Virus record (IMG/VR): IMGVR_UViG_3300021963_000220
Coordinates: 1-44,654 of that record
Strand: one strand, 5' to 3'
Length of the DNA stretch: 44,654 nt
From: a virus
Below the pieces are notes generated by a model. That model saw only the letters and a program-made list of their open reading frames with translations. It was not told the origin of the DNA and searched no databases. How positions within the stretch are numbered: the first letter of the stretch is position 1; each line of letters begins with the position of its first letter. The translations under genes and the position numbers were made by a program. Shown here piece by piece: positions 1 to 6,440 of this stretch.

Positions 1-1
1 A

Positions 2-181
2 GATCCTACATTCCCAAATGTAGATATGGGTAAAGGTGAAGTTTTATTTAAAATTGATAAATCGGTTGCAACAAGATTTGATCAACCAGATGCTAATATA
101 GCAAGCGATACATTTTACATAAATATTAAAAACGGTTCAACATCATCTATGTTGTATCATGGAACAGTAAACATCATATAA
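2..181 (+). CDS. C-terminal end of an unidentified protein (partial)
   Basis: The reading frame is open from the left edge and ends in a TAA whose last base is also the first base of the next ATG (TAATG). Only the last 59 residues are visible. They are mostly polar and beta-prone, including FPNVDMGKGEV and SSMLYHGTVNII at the end, with no recognisable motif. The one-base overlap with the tail-tube-like gene suggests the same late transcript and a structural role, but that is only context. No function is proposed. Confidence 0.6.
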   Translation, partial: DPTFPNVDMGKGEVLFKIDKSVATRFDQPDANIASDTFYINIKNGSTSSMLYHGTVNII

Positions 182-732
182 TGATTTTAAATAGTAGAAA
201 CAATTTATTTAACTTTAAGTTACCTAGGACTTTTATTCCTAAGGAAGTTGCTGACAAATATAAAAAATATTTGAACAGAATTCCTGGCAATTTAATAACT
301 GAGCCTATTGACTTTGTTAATTATTCTATTCAAGGTATCAATTTACCTGGTTTAAGTTTTGATCCTATTAGTCAAAATAATAATGATGGTACCACTAGAT
401 ATTTTAGAGGTGCAATACCTATTCAAAATGTAATTGATAGAACATTTACTATTAAGATGCAAATGTTAGACGGTTATATCAATTATTGGATCATGCAAGA
501 TACTCTTTTGTATTATTATTCAAAGGCTGTTAAAGAACCTTATACATCTGATTTAAAATTACAAATTATGGATGCAGAAGGAATTCATTTAGTTTCTGCA
601 GTGTTTGAAAAACCAATATTACACCAAATTTCAGAGATTGATCTAAATATGAGTTCTAACATTGCTGAGTTTGATACTTTCGAATTATCATTCACATATA
701 ATAAATTTAATATCGAACTAGAAATAGACTAA
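181..732 (+). CDS. Tail-tube-fold protein (gp19/gp54-like)
   Basis: This 183-residue protein has the layout I know from T4 gp19 and its relatives, which build the inner tube of contractile tails or start it at the baseplate. An early beta region (YSIQGINLPGLSF, about residues 48-60) matches the gp19 stretch around ATALPAGI. It is followed by DRTFTIKM and an aromatic helix ending NYWIMQD. The end, DTFELSFTYNKFN, parallels gp19 QTFEVTLALDYWE. Length is close to gp19 (163 residues). Which tube paralogue it is (tube, tube initiator or gp48-like) cannot be told from sequence alone. It overlaps the upstream gene by one base, and the next gene starts 10 bases downstream. Confidence 0.55.
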   Translation: MILNSRNNLFNFKLPRTFIPKEVADKYKKYLNRIPGNLITEPIDFVNYSIQGINLPGLSFDPISQNNNDGTTRYFRGAIPIQNVIDRTFTIKMQMLDGYINYWIMQDTLLYYYSKAVKEPYTSDLKLQIMDAEGIHLVSAVFEKPILHQISEIDLNMSSNIAEFDTFELSFTYNKFNIELEID

Positions 733-742
733 TATATAGGAT

Positions 743-1111
743 ATGAAAACATTTGTACAACACCTAGAAGAGCAAAAAGTAACTGGTTCAGAATGGACTT
801 TATTACAAGAATCTTTAACTTCTGAACTTACACCAGAATTAGAAGAAAAAATAGATAGAGCTATTGATGAATTTATGGCTCAATACACCAATGAAGATGG
901 TATCGTTGAAATCACAAGATTTAATGAAGACGTTACCAATGAAGGTTTCTTAGGTTCTATTTTAGGCGGTTTAACTGGCTTTGCATTAGGAACTACAGTT
1001 GGTAAAATAGTTGCTAAAGCTTTAGGTGTACAATCTGGTATTTTATACGATTTACTAACTTCTAGATTAGTTGGAGCCGCAGTAGGTTCTGCTCTTGGTA
1101 CTAGATTCTAA
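743..1111 (+). CDS. Small glycine-zipper membrane-type protein, possible virion cargo
   Basis: The 122-residue protein has two parts. Residues 1-66 are acidic and helical, beginning MKTFVQHLEEQK, which resembles the capsid-targeting N-termini of T4 internal proteins (MKTYQEFIAE in IPIII, from memory), with a possible cut at L-E-E. Residues 68-122 form two glycine-rich hydrophobic helices (GFLGSILGGLTGFALG and LVGAAVGSALG), a glycine-zipper pattern seen in pore or membrane-inserting proteins. TNE|G precedes the hydrophobic part and resembles other possible processing sites in this phage. A membrane-acting ejection protein is one reading. A holin is less likely, because the gene sits between tail and recombination genes. 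Function is not established. Confidence 0.5.
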   Translation: MKTFVQHLEEQKVTGSEWTLLQESLTSELTPELEEKIDRAIDEFMAQYTNEDGIVEITRFNEDVTNEGFLGSILGGLTGFALGTTVGKIVAKALGVQSGILYDLLTSRLVGAAVGSALGTRF

Positions 1112-1121
1112 TTCATTTAAT

Positions 1122-1769
1122 ATGAACATAGTCGCTATTGACTTCTCACTTAATTCACCAGGTATTGTAATTTCAAAAAAAGATTCAGTTCACTTTATAT
1201 CTTATATTAAAGATGGAATTGGAACCAAAGCTGAAACTAAAATGAATGAAGAACTTGCTTTATGTAAGGACATTTCTTTTAAAATACAACCAACTTTTAC
1301 AACTTCAAAAGACTTTTCTGAAAAAGAAATATCTAAGCTTCAACGTTTTATAACAATGGCTAAAGATATGATTGAAATGATTCAACCTCACATAGATCTT
1401 AATGAACCTATTGTTTTTGGGTTTGAAGGAGTTTCTTATGGTTCAGGCGGAGGTGGTACAAACAATCTAATTGATTTAGCGGCCGCTGCAGCTATCTTTA
1501 AATATTCTCTTCTTTTGTATTATAGAGATTATAAAGTTAACATTGTGACAGTTGCTCCTACTACAATTAAAAAACATGCAGGCAATGGTAGACTCAAGAA
1601 AAGAGAATTGTGGGATGTGTTTGTTGAAAACCAACTTAATGATTCTTTGTTAAATGAAAATTCTGTGTGGGGCTTTGCCAACAATCTTAAAATTGGGGCC
1701 AAAGTTCCAAAGCCCTTTGATGACATAATAGATGCTTATTTTTTAGCGTCATACCTTAGGGCCCTTTAA
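1122..1769 (+). CDS. RuvC-like Holliday junction resolvase / RNase H-fold nuclease
   Basis: The ATG at 1122 gives MNIVAIDFSLNSPG, which places the first catalytic aspartate of an RNase H/RuvC fold at residue 6. The frame is open to a TTG at 1095, but that would overlap the previous gene and add nine residues with no family match. Further RuvC-type signs are a beta strand ending in a glutamate (FGFEGVSYG, near residue 105), the basic stretch KKHAGNGRLKKREL, and the C-terminal DDIIDAYFLA with paired aspartates on a helix. Such enzymes cut branched DNA. T4 itself uses the unrelated gp49, so this may be a substitute for resolving recombination intermediates before packaging. The gp32, UvsY and UvsW genes nearby fit that role. 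Confidence 0.65.
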   Translation: MNIVAIDFSLNSPGIVISKKDSVHFISYIKDGIGTKAETKMNEELALCKDISFKIQPTFTTSKDFSEKEISKLQRFITMAKDMIEMIQPHIDLNEPIVFGFEGVSYGSGGGGTNNLIDLAAAAAIFKYSLLLYYRDYKVNIVTVAPTTIKKHAGNGRLKKRELWDVFVENQLNDSLLNENSVWGFANNLKIGAKVPKPFDDIIDAYFLASYLRAL

Positions 1770-1811
1770 AGTTTTAAACCCTTCCCATAATAACCTTTCA
1801 CCGACGCTAAA
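1742..1811. repeat. Nine-base inverted repeat around the resolvase gene end
   Basis: TTTAGCGTC (1742-1750) at the end of the resolvase gene is complementary to GACGCTAAA (1803-1811) in the spacer. The 52 bases between include GGGCCC and several TTTAAA-type segments. No T-run follows, so it is not a standard terminator. It could be an mRNA 3' structure or chance. Confidence 0.35.
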
Positions 1812-1825
1812 GAACTTAACTTATA

Positions 1826-1833
1826 TATGTTTG
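1826..1833 (+). promoter_or_regulatory. Possible Bacteroidota -7 box (TATGTTTG)
   Basis: TATGTTTG fits the TAnnTTTG consensus of the Bacteroidota housekeeping sigma factor and lies upstream of the small gene leading into gp32. No TTG is found at the usual -33 spacing, so the call is weak. Confidence 0.3.
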
Positions 1834-1901
1834 GCCCCGGTTTGTTTCAAAAAAAGTAAAAATAATTTAAAATAAATTAAAAAGAAACAAAATAAGGTTG
1901 A

Positions 1902-1911
1902 GATATATAAG
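1902..1911 (+). promoter_or_regulatory. GATATATAAG box, candidate late promoter element
   Basis: GATATATAAG is one base from the GATATATAAT box found ahead of several virion genes here. It is only 5 bases before the ATG at 1917 but 38 bases before the in-frame ATG at 1950. If it is a -10 box, the downstream start is the real one. Confidence 0.3.
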
Positions 1912-1916
1912 ATAAT

Positions 1917-2129
1917 ATGATTCTTAATAACTACATTCAAGCTCAAGAAATGACAACAACAGATCATTTTGATTTACACAATGTCTTAAATAAGATGGTG
2001 TTAATGGATAAAATTTCTCAAGAAGAAATGGATAATCTCTTAGCTAAATCGGGTTTAACTAAATTAGAAACTGGTGTATACGAAGATGCGAACGGTTCTG
2101 TTTTGGCCATGGCTAGTTTGAAACAGTAA
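1917..2129 (+). CDS. Small protein of unknown function upstream of gp32
   Basis: This is a 70-residue helical protein with no recognised domain. Starting at 1917 it begins MILNNYIQAQE. An in-frame ATG at 1950 gives a 59-residue form beginning MTTTDHFDLHNVL, preceded by an A-rich leader (CTCAAGAA) like other starts in this phage. I cannot decide between them, although the GATATATAAG box just upstream favours the shorter form. The gene ends 82 bases before gp32. The gp32 leader contains CAAACTA, complementary to TAGTTTG at the end of this gene (2114-2120), so the two could be structurally linked in one mRNA. Confidence 0.5.
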   Translation: MILNNYIQAQEMTTTDHFDLHNVLNKMVLMDKISQEEMDNLLAKSGLTKLETGVYEDANGSVLAMASLKQ

Positions 2130-2158
2130 TTTTTTATCATATATAAAAGGTATAAACA

Positions 2159-2208
2159 GTCTCACTAAGAGACAAACTAAACAATTTAAACGTAATTAAA
2201 GTATTAAA
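2159..2208 (+). promoter_or_regulatory. gp32 leader: hairpin plus repeated TTAAA motifs (candidate translational operator)
   Basis: GTCTC (2159-2163) and GAGAC (2169-2173) form a five-base stem with loop ACTAA. Downstream are TTTAAA (2185-2190), ATTAAA (2195-2200) and ATTAAA (2203-2208), ending four bases before the gp32 ATG. T4 gp32 represses its own translation by binding a 5' pseudoknot and then spreading over unstructured TTAAA-type repeats across the start. The arrangement here is the same in outline. A true pseudoknot partner was not identified. Confidence 0.45.
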
Positions 2209-2211
2209 GAC

Positions 2212-3147
2212 ATGGCAGAATTTGACATTTTCAATCTGAGTGTAACCGACGTTGACACTCACGAAACCGCAACAGCATCATCTACAAATGATGTTTACAA
2301 ACCAACAGCCGATCAAGGCAAAGACGGAACTTACAAAGCACTTATTCGTTTTGTTCCAAACCCAGCAAATCCACGTAATTCATTAGTTAAAAAGTATGTA
2401 CATTGGTTGACTGACGCTTCAGGCGAAGGTAAACTAGTTGACTCTCCAACTTCTATTGGTGAAAAGTGTCCTATTGCTGATGCATTTTTCAAACTACGTA
2501 AGTCTGATTCAGCAGTAGATCGTAAAATGAGTGAGAAATTAAAAAGACGTGAACAATACTACGCTCTTATTAAAGTAATCAAAGATCCTCAGTTCCCAGA
2601 AAATGATGGTACTTACAAAATCTTCAAATTTGGTTATAAAATCAAAGAGAAAATTGATGAAGAATTAAAACCAGCATTCGGTGAACCAACGCAAGTATTC
2701 GATTTATTCGAAGGTAAAAACTTTGAATTGATTATTACTCGTCAAGGTGATTATAATAACTATGACAAATCTAAATTTTCAGCTTCTAAAAGCGCAATCA
2801 ACATTGATGGTAAAACAGCTGAAAAAACTAAAGAGGTTATGTCAGCTATCAAGGCAGAATTAGACAAAGCTCCATCATTAGAGCCTTATGAGTACAAACC
2901 ATGGGACGATGAAGCAAGAGATTTTGTTAATTCAATCTTACGTCAGTATTTAAATCCAGGTTCAGCAATGGACGAGATCGTTAATACTAAGAAAGCAACA
3001 ACTAAAGCTACAGCAGCTGCAAAAGCACAAGAAAGTTCAGATGATTTCGATTTCGATACTACATCTGCACCAGCAGCAAGCTCTACAACTTCAAGTGTTG
3101 ATTCTTCAGACGATTTAGATGCATTCTTGAATGACCTTGACATCTAA
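2212..3147 (+). CDS. gp32: Single-stranded DNA-binding protein gp32
   Basis: The protein has 311 residues (T4 gp32 has 301) and coats single-stranded DNA during replication, recombination and repair. Matches to the T4 OB-fold core include YKALIRFVPNP, KVIKDPQFPENDGTYKIFKFG and GDYNNYDKSKF. The low-complexity linker and acidic tail ending DDLDAFLNDLDI match T4 gp32's tail (DLDDLLNDL), which recruits partner proteins. Unlike T4, the zinc ligands are not conserved: the T4 CPVC region reads CPIA here and this is the only cysteine. The gene overlaps the primase gene by 17 bases. Translation is probably self-regulated through the leader just upstream. Confidence 0.93.
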   Translation: MAEFDIFNLSVTDVDTHETATASSTNDVYKPTADQGKDGTYKALIRFVPNPANPRNSLVKKYVHWLTDASGEGKLVDSPTSIGEKCPIADAFFKLRKSDSAVDRKMSEKLKRREQYYALIKVIKDPQFPENDGTYKIFKFGYKIKEKIDEELKPAFGEPTQVFDLFEGKNFELIITRQGDYNNYDKSKFSASKSAINIDGKTAEKTKEVMSAIKAELDKAPSLEPYEYKPWDDEARDFVNSILRQYLNPGSAMDEIVNTKKATTKATAAAKAQESSDDFDFDTTSAPAASSTTSSVDSSDDLDAFLNDLDI

Positions 3148-4207
3148 AATATCAGAACAACTTAAAGGTAGAATTAAATTATTAGTTAAGCAAGTTATTA
3201 CCAAAGAACATGCTCAACCAAATAAACACACTCTAAAAGACATGCCAGGGCGAATAACTCTGGCATGCCCTTATTGTGGCGATTCAACAACAGATGATAA
3301 CAAGAAGCGTGGCAATCTTTATTGGGCTACGCTTCAATATCACTGTTTCAATTGTTCACATCACACCGACGTATATGGTCTTTTAAAAGATCACGGCATT
3401 AGATTAAATACAGATGAGACCATTGAAATCATCGATTATGTTAAAGAACATAAATTAGAAACTCGTGATGTAGAAGTTTTACAACATGGTATTTTTGCTA
3501 AAGTTTTAGAAATAGCACCAACCAAACAAGAGCTTAGACAAAAATTAGGATTTGTCGATATAGAGCCAGGCGATCCAGCTTTCTTTTATCTAAGAAAGAG
3601 ATTATTATCAAATAAATTAGAACATTTCATGTATTCGCCTAAAGATAAAAGGCTTTACATTTTAAATATAGGACCAGAAGAAAAAGTTATAGGTATGCAA
3701 TCTAGAACTTTGGTCAAATCTGCGAATAGCAGATATTTAACATACGACTTAGGCAAACTTAAAGAATGGCTAGGCACTCCTTTAGAATTAACAGAAGAAG
3801 AATTAGTTCCTATTAACAAAATGTCAACATTGTTTGGTATTATGCAAGTTAATATGATGATTCCTGTTACTATATTCGAAGGACCATTAGACAGATTATT
3901 CATGCATAATTCATTAGCATTAGCTTCAGCTCACAGAGACACTGAAGAATTAGATGAAATACCAACCATCAGATACATGTTTGATAATGATGAAACTGGT
4001 AAAAAGAAAATGATGCAAAAGCTTAAAAAAGGCAAAGGCGTATTTACTTGGAATAAATTTCTAACCGAAAATAAGTTAGATACATATTCTAAACAAATAA
4101 AAGACTTAAATGACTTGGTATTAGTTGCTTTTCAAACAAAAAGCAAATGTCTAAAAGAATTAGAAACTTATTTTAGTGATTCACAATTAGACGCATATTA
4201 CCTATGA
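3131..4207 (+). CDS. gp61: DNA primase gp61
   Basis: This 358-residue primase (T4 gp61: 342) makes RNA primers for lagging-strand synthesis and works with the gp41 helicase. An N-terminal zinc-binding module is visible: CPYCGD near residue 51 and HCFNCSHH near residue 74. The central TOPRIM-type segment contains IFEGPLDRLFM near residue 250, with the metal-binding glutamate, and YMFDNDETGKKK near 284, with the DxD-type aspartates. The start lies inside the end of gp32, and the stop overlaps the next gene by four bases, so translation is probably coupled through the block. Confidence 0.9.
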   Translation: MTLTSKISEQLKGRIKLLVKQVITKEHAQPNKHTLKDMPGRITLACPYCGDSTTDDNKKRGNLYWATLQYHCFNCSHHTDVYGLLKDHGIRLNTDETIEIIDYVKEHKLETRDVEVLQHGIFAKVLEIAPTKQELRQKLGFVDIEPGDPAFFYLRKRLLSNKLEHFMYSPKDKRLYILNIGPEEKVIGMQSRTLVKSANSRYLTYDLGKLKEWLGTPLELTEEELVPINKMSTLFGIMQVNMMIPVTIFEGPLDRLFMHNSLALASAHRDTEELDEIPTIRYMFDNDETGKKKMMQKLKKGKGVFTWNKFLTENKLDTYSKQIKDLNDLVLVAFQTKSKCLKELETYFSDSQLDAYYL

Positions 4208-4425
4208 TTTTAGAAAGATTATTACAAATGGTTGACGAAGAACTAGAAGATTTTCAAAACGAAAAAGAAAAAAGAAAGGGCTTAAAATCTCTTGTCGATT
4301 TTACTTCTACGAGCACGCAATATGATGGTAACGCTTTGGGATTTGAAATTAAACCAAAGTTTAAACAAAAGGTAAAATCTTCTGTTTATATTAAAGAAGA
4401 CAAGAACAAGCGCTCACTATTTTAA
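4204..4425 (+). CDS. Small charged protein with C-terminal SLF tail, possible clamp-binding protein
   Basis: This 73-residue, highly charged protein has an acidic N-terminal helix (VDEELEDFQNEKEKRK) and a basic C-terminal half ending KNKRSLF. The DNA polymerase C-terminal half in this phage ends STSLF, and T4 proteins that bind the sliding clamp end in SLDFLF-like tails. The tail therefore suggests a clamp partner, perhaps a replication or late-transcription accessory factor. It starts on ATGA, overlapping the primase stop, and precedes uvsY. No homologue is recognised by eye, so function stays open. Confidence 0.55.
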   Translation: MILERLLQMVDEELEDFQNEKEKRKGLKSLVDFTSTSTQYDGNALGFEIKPKFKQKVKSSVYIKEDKNKRSLF

Positions 4426-4435
4426 AAAGTAACAC

Positions 4436-4879
4436 ATGCAAGATACACCAATATCAAAGGTAGTTAATAAAGTTGTACAATTAGACGAATTATTTGGCAC
4501 ACAACGACTATCATGGACTAACAAAATCAAAGATTTAGCTGAAGATTTAAAACATGGAGAAAACTTACATGAAGTTGCTTCATATACTTTAAGTTATAGG
4601 CAAATATTGGTTGAAAACATTGCATCGGTTTCGTCTAAGATTAGAACTAATAAAGCTAGAGTAGACAAAAACTTTAAAGAAGCTTGGATTCGTTATTATC
4701 AATACGAATACAAACTAAACGATAAACAACGCGAGAAATTCATAGAAGCTGATATGGCTGAAGACCTACAAGTCCAAGATTTATTAGTATCTCACAAAGA
4801 ATTTTTAACAGCGTCTATCAAAACTCTTGATAACATGGGCTTTGCAATAAAGCAGCGTATGGATATGAAGCAGATTTAA
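4436..4879 (+). CDS. uvsY: Recombination mediator UvsY
   Basis: The protein has 147 residues (T4 UvsY: 137) and is predicted all-helical. Its end, NMGFAIKQRMDMKQI, closely parallels the T4 UvsY end SRGFAIKHIQDMRAF, the best single signature of the family. An inner segment with repeated basic helices (VSSKIRTNKARVDKNFKEAW) fits the region that binds DNA and UvsX. UvsY loads UvsX recombinase onto gp32-coated single-stranded DNA. It sits between the primase gene and uvsW. In T4, uvsY and uvsW are also close neighbours. Confidence 0.82.
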   Translation: MQDTPISKVVNKVVQLDELFGTQRLSWTNKIKDLAEDLKHGENLHEVASYTLSYRQILVENIASVSSKIRTNKARVDKNFKEAWIRYYQYEYKLNDKQREKFIEADMAEDLQVQDLLVSHKEFLTASIKTLDNMGFAIKQRMDMKQI

Positions 4880-4895
4880 AAATATCTAATATGTT

Positions 4896-6404
4896 TTGGT
4901 TCTAACCCTAACAGAGGATAACAGATTTTTAAGGATTGATGAGGCTAATGAACTTGAGTTAGAGCAATTAAACATTTCACTAACAAAAAGAATTGATAGC
5001 TGGAGATTTAATCCACTTGTAAAGCGAGGCTTATGGGACGGTTATGTTTCTTATATTAAAGATGACAAATGGATTCCAGTAGGTTTATGGCGATATGTCA
5101 TGACGCTTTGCAAAGAATATAGATTCGAATTAAAAGTTAATGGTATCACAAGACTTTTTGATCCTAACATTACCATGGAATCTTTTGAAGCATGGGTTAA
5201 TGATTTCTTTAATGGATCAAAGATGGTTCCAAGGGACTATCAAGTAGAAGCAGCTTTCAATATACTTAAATTTAAAAGATGTTTAGCTGAATTGGCTACA
5301 TCAGCAGGTAAGACTATGATTAGTTTCATGGTCGTTTCATATATGCTTGAAAAACAAAAAGCAACTAAGATTTTATTTATAGTGCCTAACGTATCTTTGG
5401 TGGTTCAAGCTACTGAAGATTTCTATGAGTACAATTGGCAAAATAGAGTTAAGATCAAAGTACAGCAGATATATGCTGGTCAAAAATTAAAACCAAACGC
5501 AAATATCGTTATAGGTACATATCAGTCACTTGTTAAAAAAGACAAAGATTATTTTGATGAGTTTGACGCAGTTATTGTCGATGAAACACACAAAGCTAAA
5601 TCACAATCTATTAAAGACATTTTAGCTAAGTGTAGAAATGCGCATTATAAGTTTGGTCTTTCGGGTACTTTGCCAAAAGATGGAACGCTTGATAAATTAA
5701 CTTTAATGAGTCAAACTGGCCCAGTAATTACTGAGGTTAAAGCATCATTCTTGCAAAAAGAAGGACACATTGCAGGTTGTAAAGTTAAAATCATTGAAAT
5801 GGACTATGCTCCAGAATCAGCTAAAATTGCCTTTCAAGAATTGGCTCAAAATAAATACGAAAGTAAAGATGTTTTTCAACTTGAACAAAATTATGTGGTC
5901 AACAATCAAGCACGTCTTGACTTTGTTGTGTCTGTTATATCCAGAATTCCAAGGAATTCTTTGGTACTTTTCCATAGAATCGAGCATGGCAAGAAAATAT
6001 ACGACGCCCTTAGACAGAATAGCGATAAAAAAGTTTATTACGTCGATGGCTCTACAGACTCAGATATTAGAGAAGAACATAAAAAGAAGATGGAAAACGG
6101 TGAAGAGATCGTTATCGTAGCTTCTTATGGTACATTCTCAACAGGTATCTCTGTTAAGAAAATTCACAACATCTTTTTTACAGAGTCGTTTAAATCTGAA
6201 GTAATTATTAGACAGTCTATTGGTCGTGGTTTAAGACAACATGAATCTAAAACAGATGTACTTATTATAGACTTTGTGGATAATATTTGCACATTAGAAT
6301 GGGAAAACTATCTATACAAGCATGCTCTCGAAAGACAGCGTATATACAGGCAGGAGCAATTTGAATATGATATTAAGAAAGTCAAATTCGAAGGAGATAT
6401 ATAA
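4896..6404 (+). CDS. uvsW: UvsW-type superfamily 2 DNA/RNA helicase
   Basis: This 502-residue protein (T4 UvsW: 587) unwinds branched DNA and R-loops and controls the switch from origin to recombination-dependent replication. The N-terminal DNA-binding domain has the UvsW landmark WRFNPLVKRGLWDGY. Helicase motifs follow: DYQVEAAFN (Q-type), TSAGKT (Walker A), IVDETHK (DExH box), KFGLSGTLP (motif III), VIVASYGTFSTGISVK (motif V) and QSIGRGLRQHESK (motif VI). The start appears to be TTG: the nearby ATG at 4891 is out of frame and stops after four codons. The stop overlaps a GATATATAAT box that probably serves the next gene. Confidence 0.92.
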   Translation: MVLTLTEDNRFLRIDEANELELEQLNISLTKRIDSWRFNPLVKRGLWDGYVSYIKDDKWIPVGLWRYVMTLCKEYRFELKVNGITRLFDPNITMESFEAWVNDFFNGSKMVPRDYQVEAAFNILKFKRCLAELATSAGKTMISFMVVSYMLEKQKATKILFIVPNVSLVVQATEDFYEYNWQNRVKIKVQQIYAGQKLKPNANIVIGTYQSLVKKDKDYFDEFDAVIVDETHKAKSQSIKDILAKCRNAHYKFGLSGTLPKDGTLDKLTLMSQTGPVITEVKASFLQKEGHIAGCKVKIIEMDYAPESAKIAFQELAQNKYESKDVFQLEQNYVVNNQARLDFVVSVISRIPRNSLVLFHRIEHGKKIYDALRQNSDKKVYYVDGSTDSDIREEHKKKMENGEEIVIVASYGTFSTGISVKKIHNIFFTESFKSEVIIRQSIGRGLRQHESKTDVLIIDFVDNICTLEWENYLYKHALERQRIYRQEQFEYDIKKVKFEGDI

Positions 6405-6405
6405 T
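6396..6405 (+). promoter_or_regulatory. GATATATAAT box ahead of the cargo block
   Basis: GATATATAAT lies 35 bases before the ATG of the 763-residue cargo-type protein. The same ten bases recur before the 253-residue structural gene, the protease gene and the small cargo gene near 29.2 kb. Candidate gp55-type late promoter element. Confidence 0.4.
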
Positions 6406-6440
6406 TAACATAATAACTTATTAAAAAATAAAAAAAGAAT

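Noticed and set aside
1095-1121. TTG start for the RuvC-like protein
   Set aside because: It overlaps the previous gene and adds residues before the conserved first strand. The ATG at 1122 fits the family.
5770-6120. 116-residue open frame inside uvsW
   Set aside because: It is a shadow frame within strongly conserved helicase motifs, with no plausible protein features.
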